A DNA stretch of 64,000 bases from Ferdinandcohnia sp036965045 (GCF_036965045.1 NZ_JBALOV010000042.1:1-64000); one strand, 5' to 3'; positions 52,875 to 62,465 are shown, numbered from the stretch's first letter. Notes: generated by a model not told the origin, from the sequence alone. Made by a program: numbers and translations.

Positions 52875-53300
52875 TTAGTCTTCAATAACAATTCCCATGC
52901 TACGAGCAGTACCTTCAACCATACGCATTGCAGATTCAACATTTGCTGCATTTAAATCAGGCATTTTTGTTTCTGCAATCTCGCGTACTTTATCACGCTT
53001 AACTGTTGCAACTTTATTACGGTTTGGTTCACCAGAACCAGACTCAATACCAGCCGCTTTCTTTAAAAGAACTGCAGCAGGAGGAGTTTTTGTAATAAAT
53101 GTAAATGAACGATCTTCATAAACTGTGATTACAACAGGAATAATTAAACCAGCTTGTTCTGCTGTACGAGCATTGAACTCTTTACAGAATCCCATGATAT
53201 TAACACCTGCTTGACCTAAAGCCGGTCCAACTGGTGGTGCTGGGTTTGCTTTACCCGCTGGAATTTGTAATTTAACCTCTTTAATTACTTTTTTAGCCAC
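52875..53300 (-). CDS. rplK: 50S ribosomal protein L11
   Basis: A 141-residue L11 of the GTPase centre. It starts with GTG at 53300 (AKKVIKEVKLQIPAGKANP) after AGGAGGTG; upstream in-frame codons are leader. The C-terminal rRNA-binding domain ends SMGIVIED. First gene of rplK-rplA. Confidence 0.99.
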   Translation of the reverse strand: MAKKVIKEVKLQIPAGKANPAPPVGPALGQAGVNIMGFCKEFNARTAEQAGLIIPVVITVYEDRSFTFITKTPPAAVLLKKAAGIESGSGEPNRNKVATVKRDKVREIAETKMPDLNAANVESAMRMVEGTARSMGIVIED

Positions 53301-53397
53301 GAGACACACCTCCTTAAAGTCCGTGATGTGGTAATAGGGGTTCACCCTCCCACTCATCTATTCTTTACATATCGATAAAGAACTTTTAGCATAGCAA

Positions 53398-53459
53398 GTC
53401 TCTATGTTTAGAGACATACTGACCTATGCAATATTACCACTTTTCATTTTTAATATCAA
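53398..53459 (-). promoter_or_regulatory. rplK promoter and leader hairpin
   Basis: TTGATA (53459-53454), 17 bp and TAATAT (53436-53431), with TG before the -10. Downstream, GTCTCTA pairs with TAGAGAC (53398-53415). Confidence 0.75.
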
Positions 53460-53523
53460 GTTTTTCTTAAAGTTTTTTTGTCCAGCCTCAGCGCACCCCT
53501 CTAAAAGGGTTTGGCATTTCGTG

Positions 53524-54057
53524 CTAGATTTTTTCAATTTGTGTAAAGTCTAATTCAACTGGTGTTTCACGACCAAACATGTTTACAAGAACCTTTACCT
53601 TTTGCTTATCAACATCAAGATCCTCAATGGCACCCGTGAAGTTAGTAAATGGCCCTTCTTTGACACGAACTGTTTCTTTTAATTCAAAATCCACTTCCAT
53701 TGGTCTTTCATCCATTCCCATTCTCTTAAGAATGAATGTTACTTCTTCAGGTAAAAGTGGCGTTGGTTTCGATCCAGATCCAGCTGACCCAACGAAGCCT
53801 GTAACTCCAGGAGTGTTACGAACGACATACCAAGAATCATCAGTCATGATTAATTCAACTAATACATATCCTGGAAATACTTTCTTTTTAACAATTTTCT
53901 TTTTCCCGTTTTTAATATCTGTCTCTTCGTCTTCTGGGACCACAACGCGGAAGATTTTATCTTGCATACCCATTGACTCGACACGTTTCTCTAAATTTGC
54001 TTTTACTTTGTTTTCATACCCTGAATACGTATGAACAACATACCAATTCTTTTCCAT
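53524..54057 (-). CDS. nusG: Transcription termination/antitermination protein NusG
   Basis: A 177-residue NusG, B. subtilis length. The NGN domain begins EKNWYVVHTYSGYENKVK and the KOW domain near 125-177 contains VKEGPFTNFTGAIEDLD. The Shine-Dalgarno sequence GGGAGGG is about 21 bases from the ATG, with a 5-bp hairpin between them. Confidence 0.99.
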   Translation of the reverse strand: MEKNWYVVHTYSGYENKVKANLEKRVESMGMQDKIFRVVVPEDEETDIKNGKKKIVKKKVFPGYVLVELIMTDDSWYVVRNTPGVTGFVGSAGSGSKPTPLLPEEVTFILKRMGMDERPMEVDFELKETVRVKEGPFTNFTGAIEDLDVDKQKVKVLVNMFGRETPVELDFTQIEKI

Positions 54058-54088
54058 ATGTTAGGACTGCTCGTCCTTCCCTCCCTTT
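54058..54088 (-). promoter_or_regulatory. nusG ribosome site bridged by a hairpin
   Basis: AGGAC-GAGCA-GTCCT (54077-54063) lies between GGGAGGG and the ATG at 54057. Folding shortens a 21-base spacing to about the normal distance. Confidence 0.65.
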
Positions 54089-54210
54089 GTGCGATCAAAT
54101 TCCTTATTCCTATTTTGTAGACTCAGTCAATGAAATATGTTCGCTAACTAGGTTTTACCGTTCTTATTCAAACAACTATATGACTAGGGACCTACTGTTA
54201 TTTTTTTGCA

Positions 54211-54237
54211 ATTAAAAAAACCCGAGCCCGGGCTTTT
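54211..54237 (-). terminator. Terminator-like hairpin between secE and nusG
   Basis: On the minus strand AAAAGCCCG-ggct-CGGGTTTTTTT forms a short GC stem with a T-run, 51 bp after the secE stop. nusG may therefore be partly uncoupled from secE. Confidence 0.7.
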
Positions 54238-54287
54238 CGTAAACATTCTTATTCTCTATCCATCATTATACCATGAGTGTACAGTGT

Positions 54288-54470
54288 TTATTCAAGTACT
54301 AAACGAATTAATTCGGAAATTCCTAAGTCAATCACAGCAAAAAATACAGATACAAAGATTACTGTTGTTAACGTAACAATTGTATAGCGCGTAAGTTCCT
54401 TTCTCTTAGGCCAGCTAGTTTTCTTCATTTCTCTAACTACTTCACGAAAAAACTTGGTTAAGCGTTTCAT
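54288..54470 (-). CDS. secE: Preprotein translocase subunit SecE
   Basis: A 60-residue single-span subunit of SecYEG: amphipathic helix with REMKKTSWPKRKELTRYT, then one membrane segment (about 30-55). The ATG at 54470 follows GGAGG. Confidence 0.97.
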   Translation of the reverse strand: MKRLTKFFREVVREMKKTSWPKRKELTRYTIVTLTTVIFVSVFFAVIDLGISELIRLVLE

Positions 54471-54507
54471 CCATGTAACCTCCAACTTTATCAACACAGT
54501 CTGCGAT

Positions 54508-54654
54508 CTATTTCGTTTCACGATGATTCGTGTGGGAATTGCAAGTCTTACAAAACTTCTTCATTTCAAGTCGCTCAGATGAAGTGCTATTCTTCATAGT
54601 GGAATAATTTCTGCTGCCACATTCCACACAGGCTAAAATTACCTTTTTTCGCAT
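54508..54654 (-). CDS. rpmGB: 50S ribosomal protein L33 (zinc-binding form)
   Basis: A 48-residue L33 beginning MRKKVILACVECGSRNYSTM, with zinc cysteines 9, 12, 35 and 38 (the CxxC pairs CVEC and CKTC). It lies just upstream of secE, as in B. subtilis. Confidence 0.96.
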   Translation of the reverse strand: MRKKVILACVECGSRNYSTMKNSTSSERLEMKKFCKTCNSHTNHRETK

Positions 54655-54781
54655 TTTATCACCTTCTATGTAAAATGCTATAGCATTCTATTTAAGTCTC
54701 AATTTCCTTAAAAATGTAACACAGGCATGAATTATATGTCAATACTAGCCCCATCTGTAAATAATAGGTAATACCGCATAT

Positions 54782-55435
54782 TTATAATTTAATCTCTTGA
54801 ATTTCTAAATACCGCTCTAGTTTCCGTTTTACACGTTGGAGGGCATTATCAATCGATTTAACATGACGGTTTAAGTCCTCAGAAATCTCTTGATAGGACC
54901 TTCCGTCTAAGTATAAGTTTAATACCTTCCGCTCTAAATCACTTAAGAGCTCTGCCATTTTCAACTCAATATCATCGAATTTTTCCCTGTTGATGATTAA
55001 TTCCTCAGGATCCAGAATCTTCGCTCCTGATATAACATCCATTAATGTACGGTCAGATTCTTCATCATATATCGGCTTGTCCAACGAAACATAAGAGTTT
55101 AAAGGAATATGCTTTTGTCTTGTAGCCGTTTTAATCGCAGTAATAATTTGACGTGTAATACAAAGCTCCGCAAACGCTTTAAATGAAGACAGCTTGTCCT
55201 CTTTAAAATCACGTATCGCTTTGTATAACCCAATCATACCTTCTTGAACAATATCTTCTCGATCTGCTCCAATTAAAAAATATGATCTGGCTTTGGCACG
55301 CACAAAATTTTTATACTTATTGATTAGATAGTCCAATGCCTCACTTTCCCCAGCATGAACCAATTCGACGACTGCCTCATCCTCTAGTCGGTCATAATTT
55401 AACCTGTTGCCATAATCATCGAAGCTTGAACTCAC
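54782..55435 (-). CDS. sigH: RNA polymerase sigma-H factor
   Basis: A 217-residue sigma-70 family factor that starts the sporulation and stationary-phase programme. Region 2 shows DIVQEGMIGLYKAIRDF and SFKAFAELCITRQI; region 4 has SYQEISEDLNRHVKSIDNAL. The GTG start follows GGAGGG. A consensus promoter lies upstream. Confidence 0.98.
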   Translation of the reverse strand: MSSSFDDYGNRLNYDRLEDEAVVELVHAGESEALDYLINKYKNFVRAKARSYFLIGADREDIVQEGMIGLYKAIRDFKEDKLSSFKAFAELCITRQIITAIKTATRQKHIPLNSYVSLDKPIYDEESDRTLMDVISGAKILDPEELIINREKFDDIELKMAELLSDLERKVLNLYLDGRSYQEISEDLNRHVKSIDNALQRVKRKLERYLEIQEIKL

Positions 55436-55528
55436 ACCGATCCCTCCGACCTACCTTAGAAGTTGTTTCTACCCAAAACCTTACTTTCGATGTAATCCGT
55501 AATGTTCAAAAATTCTTTATCTAGAAAT

Positions 55529-55558
55529 ATTATACAGGAGTGCTTTTCCAAGCGTCAA
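55529..55558 (-). promoter_or_regulatory. sigH promoter
   Basis: TTGACG (55558-55553), an 18-bp spacer and TATAAT (55534-55529), directly after the yacP stop. Confidence 0.8.
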
Positions 55559-55562
55559 CCGC

Positions 55563-56072
55563 TCATCGCTGTCCGCGACGCCATTTTTCAAATATTTCTG
55601 CAATTTCGTCGGAAAGTGGTATTTTTGATACACTTTTTTCTTGATAGGTTTTCTTGACATCCTTTTGGATTCCGGACTCCACAACTTCCATCTCCGTTAA
55701 TAATTCTCTGGCAGATTTTCGTAGGGCTCCTTGTCCGAAAATCTGCCATTGCTCCGTATAATCTGAAGTCGCTACATGGATTTGTGTTTTGATATTGCTT
55801 AATTGTTTGGCAAGCTTTTCAATTCGTTCGTCAGCCGTCTCATTTTCACGAGTAAAAATGACTTCGATCTTTCGACTTTTCGTTTTTGTTTCAATTCCCG
55901 GTACCAGGTGTGCATCAAATACAACGATTACCTTATATCCTGTATACGCCTGATATTCAGCCATCTTTTCGATTAATAAATCACGCGCTGCTGAAAAGTC
56001 CTTTGTTTTAAGAAGACGTAATTCTGGCCAAGCACCTATTATGTTGTAGCCATCTACCAGCAGGATATCCAT
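55563..56072 (-). CDS. rae1: Rae1 (YacP), ribosome-associated NYN-domain endoribonuclease
   Basis: A 169-residue NYN/PIN-like nuclease; B. subtilis Rae1 cuts mRNA in the ribosomal A site. Acidic metal ligands are visible in LLVDGYNIIGAW, VVFDAHLV and the ATSDYTEQW region. It lies four bases after rlmB. Confidence 0.92.
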   Translation of the reverse strand: MDILLVDGYNIIGAWPELRLLKTKDFSAARDLLIEKMAEYQAYTGYKVIVVFDAHLVPGIETKTKSRKIEVIFTRENETADERIEKLAKQLSNIKTQIHVATSDYTEQWQIFGQGALRKSARELLTEMEVVESGIQKDVKKTYQEKSVSKIPLSDEIAEIFEKWRRGQR

Positions 56073-56076
56073 TATT

Positions 56077-56820
56077 TTATTCTCCTAACGGATTCCGCTT
56101 ACGATATACCTCATACATAAGTAAACTTGCAGCAACAGATGCATTCAACGAAGTTACCTTTCCTTGCATCGGTAATCTTAGAAGAAAATCACATTTTTCC
56201 TTCACAAGACGTCCCATACCTTTTCCTTCACTGCCAATTATTAAGCCTATTGGCATTTTTCCGTCAACATTTCGGTAATCCTCAGTTCCCTTCGCATCTG
56301 TACCAACAATCCATACACCACGGTCCTTTAGTTCATCAATCGTTCTTGCTAGATTTGTAACGCGCGCAACTGGTATATATTCAATTGCCCCTGTAGAAGC
56401 CTTTGCAACAGTAGCGGTTAAACCAACTGCTCTTCTTTTCGGTATAATCACTCCATGGGCCCCAACTGCATCTGCTGTACGAAGAATCGAGCCAAGATTA
56501 TGGGGATCTTCCAATTCATCCAACAAAATAATAAATGGAGCTTCATTTCGTTCTTTAGCTAAATCTAAAATATCATCAACCTCAGCATACTCATATGCGG
56601 CTACCTGAGCGACAACCCCTTGGTGATTCCCTTCAACCATTTGGTCAATCTTCTTCTTCGGAACAAATTGAACCATGACATTTCTTTCTCTTGCTAGAGA
56701 AAGAACCTGATTCATTTGCCCTTTACTCGAACCTTCCGCTATCCATATTTTATTAATGTCCCGCTCTGATTTTAATGCTTCAATAACAGGGTTTTTTCCA
56801 ATTGTATAATCACTCGCCAT
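56077..56820 (-). CDS. rlmB: 23S rRNA 2'-O-methyltransferase, TrmH/SpoU family
   Basis: A 247-residue trefoil-knot methyltransferase with an N-terminal substrate-binding domain. Motifs NLGSILRTADAVGAHGVI, IGSEGKGM and LNASVAASLLMYE are intact. B. subtilis RlmB (YacO) methylates G2251 of 23S rRNA. Confidence 0.94.
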   Translation of the reverse strand: MASDYTIGKNPVIEALKSERDINKIWIAEGSSKGQMNQVLSLARERNVMVQFVPKKKIDQMVEGNHQGVVAQVAAYEYAEVDDILDLAKERNEAPFIILLDELEDPHNLGSILRTADAVGAHGVIIPKRRAVGLTATVAKASTGAIEYIPVARVTNLARTIDELKDRGVWIVGTDAKGTEDYRNVDGKMPIGLIIGSEGKGMGRLVKEKCDFLLRLPMQGKVTSLNASVAASLLMYEVYRKRNPLGE

Positions 56821-56837
56821 TTCTTTTTCCTCCTTTC

Positions 56838-57242
56838 TTAAGATTCAATAATTCGAAATGCTTCTTCAATAATGGAATGAATTCTGTCCGTGTCATTTTG
56901 TAAAAAATGAAAACCGAGCAAAGCTTCAAATGCTGTACTATATCGGTATGTCTGAACATCTGTGTTTTTTGGGACGGTTCCACTCTTCGCATTGCGGCCC
57001 CTTCTGATGACTGCTCGTTCCTCTTCCGAAAAAAATTCTTCATCCATCATTTTGTGTATCACAGCAGACTGAGCTTTGGCAGAAACATAATGCTTCGCCT
57101 GATTATGAAGTTGATTAGGTCTTACACTTCCTTTTTGCAATAGGTAATGCCGTACATACATTTCGTACACGGCATCACCCATATATGCAAGAGCAAGACT
57201 ATTTAATTGATGGCTATCAATTTGATTATCTGATAAATTCAT
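56838..57242 (-). CDS. mrnC: Mini-ribonuclease III
   Basis: A 134-residue RNase III catalytic domain without a dsRNA-binding domain; it matures 23S rRNA. ALAYMGDAVYEMYVR has the catalytic Asp and STAFEALLGF the catalytic Glu. It overlaps neither neighbour and lies three bases after cysS. Confidence 0.95.
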   Translation of the reverse strand: MNLSDNQIDSHQLNSLALAYMGDAVYEMYVRHYLLQKGSVRPNQLHNQAKHYVSAKAQSAVIHKMMDEEFFSEEERAVIRRGRNAKSGTVPKNTDVQTYRYSTAFEALLGFHFLQNDTDRIHSIIEEAFRIIES

Positions 57243-57245
57243 CGA

Positions 57246-58643
57246 TTATCCTCTTTTCCATCTTGTCCCTTGAGGAGTGTCTTCTAGAATAATGTTCATT
57301 GCTTTTAACTGGTCACGGATTTGATCAGATAAAGCAAAGTCACGGTCCTTACGAGCTTGGTTTCGCTTTGCAATTAGTTCTTCGATTTCCTCGTCAAGTA
57401 ATTGTTCATCCTCTAATTTAAGCCCAAGCGTATCAAACAATACCTCGAACTCCTGTAAAAAGGCTTGGATAACTTTATCCGACGTGTTTTTCTCCTGCAA
57501 ATAGTAGTTCGCTTGTTTCGAGAGGTCAAACAAGACAGAAATTGCATTCGCTGTATTAAAATCATCATCCATCGCTGTAATAAATTCATTTCGGAAAGCG
57601 GATATTTTGTCTAACCATTCTTCATCATTACTTGTTAGATTCGTACTGCTTTCTAAACGATGCTTTAGATTTGAGTAGGAAGTACGTAATCGTTCTAATG
57701 CATTTTTCGTACTTTCGAGTAAATCTAGACTGTAGTTAATGGGATGACGATAATGAACAGACAGCATGAAAAAGCGTAATACCTGCGGATCTACTTCTTT
57801 AATAATATCGTGAACCAATACAAAGTTCCCAAGGGACTTTGACATTTTTTCATTGTCGATATTAATATAACCGTTGTGCATCCAGTAGTTTGCAAATGTC
57901 TTTTCATTCACTGCTTCTGATTGTGCAATTTCGTTTTCATGATGCGGGAATGCAAGGTCTTGACCACCTGCATGAATATCAATCGTCTCACCCAAGTATC
58001 TTTTTGCCATCGCTGAGCATTCAATATGCCATCCAGGTCTGCCTTTACCCCATGGACTTTCCCAGTAAATTTCACCAGGCTTGGCACTCTTCCATAACAC
58101 AAAATCAAGGGCATCCTGCTTCTTATCCCCAACCTCAATTCTTGCCCCCACACGCAGTTCATCAATCGATTGGTGTGAGAGTTTGCCATATTCCTTGAAT
58201 TCTCTTGTACGGTAGTACACGTCACCTTCTGATTCATAGGCAAAGCCTTTATTAATCAGAGCTTGGATGAAGTCGATAATAATGTCCATATTTTCTGTAA
58301 CTCTTGGATGAACGTCTGCTTTTTTGCATCCTAGCGCAGACACATCGTCATAATAAGCATTGATAAAACGCTCTGCAATGGCTGGCACTTCTTCCCCTAA
58401 TTCATTCGCAGCTTTGATTAATTTATCGTCCACATCTGTGAAGTTAGATACATAATGAACGTCATAGCCTCTAAATTCAAAATAACGACGGACTGTATCA
58501 AACACAATAGCAGGGCGTGCATTTCCTATATGAATATAATTATATACGGTCGGGCCGCACACATACATTTTTACCTTATTTTCTTCAAGCGGTTTAAACT
58601 CTTCTTTCTTTCTTGTTAGCGTATTATATATGTGAATGGGCAT
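57246..58643 (-). CDS. cysS: Cysteinyl-tRNA synthetase
   Basis: A 465-residue class I synthetase. HIGNARPAIVFD is the HIGH motif and KMSKSLGN the KMSKS motif; the zinc ligands lie in CGPTVYNY, CSAMAK and HENE. Its start lies 20 bp inside cysE, so the two are translationally coupled. Control is by the T-box upstream. Confidence 0.98.
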   Translation of the reverse strand: MPIHIYNTLTRKKEEFKPLEENKVKMYVCGPTVYNYIHIGNARPAIVFDTVRRYFEFRGYDVHYVSNFTDVDDKLIKAANELGEEVPAIAERFINAYYDDVSALGCKKADVHPRVTENMDIIIDFIQALINKGFAYESEGDVYYRTREFKEYGKLSHQSIDELRVGARIEVGDKKQDALDFVLWKSAKPGEIYWESPWGKGRPGWHIECSAMAKRYLGETIDIHAGGQDLAFPHHENEIAQSEAVNEKTFANYWMHNGYINIDNEKMSKSLGNFVLVHDIIKEVDPQVLRFFMLSVHYRHPINYSLDLLESTKNALERLRTSYSNLKHRLESSTNLTSNDEEWLDKISAFRNEFITAMDDDFNTANAISVLFDLSKQANYYLQEKNTSDKVIQAFLQEFEVLFDTLGLKLEDEQLLDEEIEELIAKRNQARKDRDFALSDQIRDQLKAMNIILEDTPQGTRWKRG

Positions 58644-59292
58644 TGTCCCTTGCTCCTTCCTTTTGCTTTAATTCCTCTTTTAGGCTTTTTATTTCATTTT
58701 CTAGTTCTCTAATTTTATCTGAAACAGGGTCTGGTAAATCCCGATGATTTAAATCCTTGCTATTTCTAATTTTAACACCATCTTGGATCACAACCCTACC
58801 CGGTATCCCGACAACTGTCGAATTCGGAGGAACATCTTGCAGAACAACCGAACCCGCTCCTATCTTTGAATTTTCTCCAATTGTTATCGATCCTAAAACT
58901 TTTGCACCTGATGCAATAAGCGCATTGTCTTTAACTGTTGGATGCCGCTTTCCTTTTTCCTTCCCTGTACCACCAAGTGTAACACCTTGGAATACGGTCA
59001 CATTATTTCCGATTTCACACGTCTCACCAATCACCACGCCCATACCGTGGTCGATAAAAAAACGACGACCAATTTTAGCTCCAGGGTGAATTTCAATTCC
59101 TGTGAAAAAGCGGCTTATTTGGGATACCAGCCTCGCCAAGAAAAACATCTTTCGTGTAAAAAGAAAATGTGCCACACGATGTGCCCAAATGGCATGCAAT
59201 CCGGAATAAGTCAAGATAACCTCAAAATGGGTTCTTGCAGCTGGGTCTTGTTCAAATACAACCTCGATATCCTCTTTCATTCGTCTAAACAC
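58624..59292 (-). CDS. cysE: Serine O-acetyltransferase
   Basis: A 222-residue enzyme that makes O-acetylserine for cysteine synthesis. Left-handed beta-helix hexapeptides contain IGRRFFIDHGMGVVIGET with the catalytic His/Asp, and GVTLGGTGKEKGKRHP. The GTG at 59292 follows AGGAGGG by six bases; TTG 59298 and ATG 59280 are alternatives. It is the first gene after the Cys T-box. Confidence 0.96.
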   Translation of the reverse strand: MFRRMKEDIEVVFEQDPAARTHFEVILTYSGLHAIWAHRVAHFLFTRKMFFLARLVSQISRFFTGIEIHPGAKIGRRFFIDHGMGVVIGETCEIGNNVTVFQGVTLGGTGKEKGKRHPTVKDNALIASGAKVLGSITIGENSKIGAGSVVLQDVPPNSTVVGIPGRVVIQDGVKIRNSKDLNHRDLPDPVSDKIRELENEIKSLKEELKQKEGARDNAHSHI

Positions 59293-59395
59293 AATCAACC
59301 CTCCTTGATTAGAAAAACTTTAAGCGCCAGCATACGAGCTAGATCAAAGAGTCAATGTAGCCTGAAGCTAGACACATTATTTATTTCCTCAAAAT

Positions 59396-59690
59396 AAAAA
59401 AGCGTCCCTGTGTAAAAACACAGAGACGCTTCAATTGCGCGGTTCCACTCTGTTTAGGCAATGTATGAATCGTCCATTACCTCAACTTAATCTCTTAACG
59501 GTGAGACTCCGCTTTTGTCTACTAGGTTACCAGTTACGATATCGGTTCAACAAAAGACTCAAAGGTGCATTTCAATAAGCATTTTCCTTAAACCACTTTC
59601 AGCCGGTGATGGTTCTCTCTGCTCGTATTTGTATATTCACAAATACGTTAAAGTAAATTACTTATTTACTCTCCTTATCAACACTTTTAC
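59396..59690 (-). promoter_or_regulatory. T-box leader, tRNA-Cys specific, with terminator
   Basis: The T-box sequence TGGAACCGCG is at about 59447-59438 and the terminator AGCGTCTCTGTGT paired with ACACAGGGACGCT and a T-run lies at 59430-59396. Upstream, GAAATGCACC in the stem I 3' strand gives the specifier TGC (Cys). This controls cysE-cysS by uncharged tRNA-Cys, as in B. subtilis. Confidence 0.9.
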
Positions 59691-59736
59691 AATATATAAT
59701 TTGTTAACTATACTATATTACATTTTCAGCCAAATG

Positions 59737-61194
59737 TTAACTAATTAAACTTTTAAGGCGTGAAATTATTTTTTCTTTCCCTAATAGGTGAATCGCTTGT
59801 GGCAGATCTGGACCATGAAGCTGACCTGTTGCTGCTGCACGAATTGGCATAAATAAGTTCTTCCCCTTTTGACCTGTTCCTTTTTGAACAGCTTTAATCG
59901 CTGCTTTAATTTCATCTGCACCGAAGGTTTCAAGGCTTTCAACCTCTTGTAAAAAGGCCTTTAAAACTTCCGGAACGGTTTCACCCTCAAGGACTTCCTT
60001 CGCATCCACTTCTAGCGTAACCTCATCTTTAAAGAATAAGTCTGTTAGGTCAACAATTTCTGCTCCATAGCTCATCTTTTCTTGATGGAGTGCAATTAGA
60101 TCACGTGCCCATTCCTTGTCAGTATCATTTAAATGCTCGCTCAATCTGCCTGCTTTGATTAAGTGTGGTAATGAAAGCTCAACTAAGCGATCAAGGTCAA
60201 TGTTTTTCACATATTGATTATTCATCCAAGTTAGCTTTTGAGTGTCAAATACAGCTGGTGATTTAGATAGACGTGCTGGATTGAAAATATTAATGAACTC
60301 CTCTTTTGAATGAAGCTCTTCTTCCCCACCTGGTGACCAGCCTAATAAAGTGATAAAGTTAAATAAGGCTTCTGGTAAATATCCAAGTTCCTCATATTGC
60401 TCAATAAATTGAATGATAGATTCATCTCGTTTACTAAGCTTTTTACGGTTTTCGTTGACGATTAATGTCATATGTCCAAATGTTGGAATCTCCCAATTAA
60501 ACGCCTCATACACCACCATTTGCTTTGGAGTATTAGAAATATGGTCTTCCCCGCGTAACACATGTGAGATTTCCATATGATGGTCATCAATGGCTACTGC
60601 AAAATTATAGGTTGGCGTTCCATCCTTCTTCACGATTACATAATCGCCCATGCCCTCAGACTCGAAAGAAATTTCCCCTTTTACCATATCATTAAATGTG
60701 TAGACCTTTCCTTGTGGAATAATGATACGAATGCTAGGTTGCCTTCCTTCACTTTCAAGAGCTGCTTGCTGTTCCTTAGTTAGGTGACGGCATTTTCCGG
60801 AGTATTGAGGTGTCTCACCACGTGCCATCTGCTCTTCACGCTCTTTTTCAATTTCCTCTTCGGTACAATAGCATTTATAAGCGAGTCCTTTTTCAAGAAG
60901 CGCTGTATAATGTTTTTCATAAATTTCATTCCGTTCTGATTGGCGGTACGGTCCGTACTCACCACCAACATCTGGTCCTTCATCCCAATCAATTCCAAGC
61001 CACTTTAAATATTTAAGCTGGCTTTCTTCACCGCCTTCAATATTTCGTTTCTTGTCTGTATCTTCAATACGGATAATGAATTTTCCGTTTTGGTTTCTTG
61101 CATATAAATAGTTAAATAAGGCTGTTCTTGCGTTTCCTATATGCAAATGTCCTGTTGGACTTGGCGCATAGCGCACACGTACGTTATTTGACAT
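59737..61194 (-). CDS. gltX: Glutamyl-tRNA synthetase
   Basis: A 485-residue class I synthetase, HIGN motif in PSPTGHLHIGNARTALFN and KKLSKRD. It is probably the non-discriminating type that also charges tRNA-Gln, as in Bacillus. The zinc-like CYCTEEE region is present. It lies between ispF and the T-box. Confidence 0.98.
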   Translation of the reverse strand: MSNNVRVRYAPSPTGHLHIGNARTALFNYLYARNQNGKFIIRIEDTDKKRNIEGGEESQLKYLKWLGIDWDEGPDVGGEYGPYRQSERNEIYEKHYTALLEKGLAYKCYCTEEEIEKEREEQMARGETPQYSGKCRHLTKEQQAALESEGRQPSIRIIIPQGKVYTFNDMVKGEISFESEGMGDYVIVKKDGTPTYNFAVAIDDHHMEISHVLRGEDHISNTPKQMVVYEAFNWEIPTFGHMTLIVNENRKKLSKRDESIIQFIEQYEELGYLPEALFNFITLLGWSPGGEEELHSKEEFINIFNPARLSKSPAVFDTQKLTWMNNQYVKNIDLDRLVELSLPHLIKAGRLSEHLNDTDKEWARDLIALHQEKMSYGAEIVDLTDLFFKDEVTLEVDAKEVLEGETVPEVLKAFLQEVESLETFGADEIKAAIKAVQKGTGQKGKNLFMPIRAAATGQLHGPDLPQAIHLLGKEKIISRLKSLIS

Positions 61195-61240
61195 TATGTA
61201 CCCTCCGTTACAACGCTTTATTAATAGTTTTTATGAAGAA

Positions 61241-61723
61241 TTAGCTGTCTGCCTTTTGTAATAAGATTGTCGCCATTGCGGCAATACCTTCACTACGACC
61301 AGTAAAGCCTAACTTTTCAGTCGTCGTGGCTTTCACATTTACCTGGGACGGATCTGCTTCTAGCAATTGGGCAATCCGCTCTCTAATTTGTTCGATATAT
61401 GGTGCCATTTTAGGCTTTTGGGCGATTATCGTGCAGTCAATATTCCCAAGTCTATATCCCTTTTCCTTTACCAAGTTCCATACATGCTGTTGAAGTTTAG
61501 CAGAATCAGCGTCCTTAAAGTTTGGGTCTGTATCTGGAAAATGCTTCCCTATATCTCCCTCGCCAATCGCTCCAAGACAGGCATCCGATACAGTGTGCAG
61601 TAGCACATCCGCATCGGAATGTCCTTGTAAACCTTTTTCATATGGAATGGTAATTCCACCTATAATTAACGGGCGTCCTTCAACCAATTGATGAACATCA
61701 AAGCCCTGTCCAATACGAAACAT
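61241..61723 (-). CDS. ispF: 2-C-methyl-D-erythritol 2,4-cyclodiphosphate synthase
   Basis: A 160-residue MEP-pathway enzyme. Zinc ligands in GQGFDVHQL and HSDADVLLH with DACLGAIGEGDIGKHFPDTD and the C-terminal ATTTEKLGFTGR are canonical. It lies next to ispD. Confidence 0.98.
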   Translation of the reverse strand: MFRIGQGFDVHQLVEGRPLIIGGITIPYEKGLQGHSDADVLLHTVSDACLGAIGEGDIGKHFPDTDPNFKDADSAKLQQHVWNLVKEKGYRLGNIDCTIIAQKPKMAPYIEQIRERIAQLLEADPSQVNVKATTTEKLGFTGRSEGIAAMATILLQKADS

Positions 61724-61750
61724 GGGTGATCCCCCTTTTTTGTTTTCTAT

Positions 61751-62437
61751 TTATCTTGTCCAGTTTTGTAAAATTGCTTCCGCGAACACTAAGTCATCTG
61801 GTGTTGTTAGTTTCATATTCAAGTAATCGCCTTTAACAATATATACTTGTTTTGGAATTCTTTCAACGAGACTCGCTTCATCTGTACCAAGAAAATCCTC
61901 TTTTTTTGCCATCTCATGTGCTTCTTGTAAGATAGAAACATGAAAAGCTTGTGGGGTTTGGATAGCCCACAAGCTAGAACGTTCAACTGTTTCTTCTACA
62001 TATAAATCACGAGAGGCGCGTTTAATTGTATCCTTTACGGGAACCGCTAGCACGGCTGCTCCCTTTTCTGTTGCTACATTTACTAGCTCATGAACATGCG
62101 TTTGTTTCAGAAAGGGCCTTGCACCATCATGAACTAACACAATATCTGTGTCCTTTACGGCTTGTAAGCCATTATAGACGCTATATTGGCGCTCACTACC
62201 ACCCTGTACCAAGGAAACAACCTTTTTGATATGATGCGTTTGTATCAATTCTTCAAAGATGGACTGTTCATCCTTATTAATGACTAAAATAATTCCCGAA
62301 CACATCGGGTCATGTTCAAAAACTCGTAATGTATGAATAATAACTGGTATTGCCTTCAATTCGATGAATTGTTTATTCTTTCCTGCATTCATTCTTTTTC
62401 CTTGACCTGCCGCAGGAATTACAACCTGATAATTCAC
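61751..62437 (-). CDS. ispD: 2-C-methyl-D-erythritol 4-phosphate cytidylyltransferase
   Basis: A 228-residue CTP-binding enzyme. IPAAGQGKRMNAGKNKQF, VQGGSERQYSVYNGL, VLVHDGARPF and NMKLTTPDDLVFAE are canonical. It precedes ispF. Confidence 0.98.
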   Translation of the reverse strand: MNYQVVIPAAGQGKRMNAGKNKQFIELKAIPVIIHTLRVFEHDPMCSGIILVINKDEQSIFEELIQTHHIKKVVSLVQGGSERQYSVYNGLQAVKDTDIVLVHDGARPFLKQTHVHELVNVATEKGAAVLAVPVKDTIKRASRDLYVEETVERSSLWAIQTPQAFHVSILQEAHEMAKKEDFLGTDEASLVERIPKQVYIVKGDYLNMKLTTPDDLVFAEAILQNWTR

Positions 62438-62465
62438 CCCGTTACGCCCCTATCAATGTAGAAAA

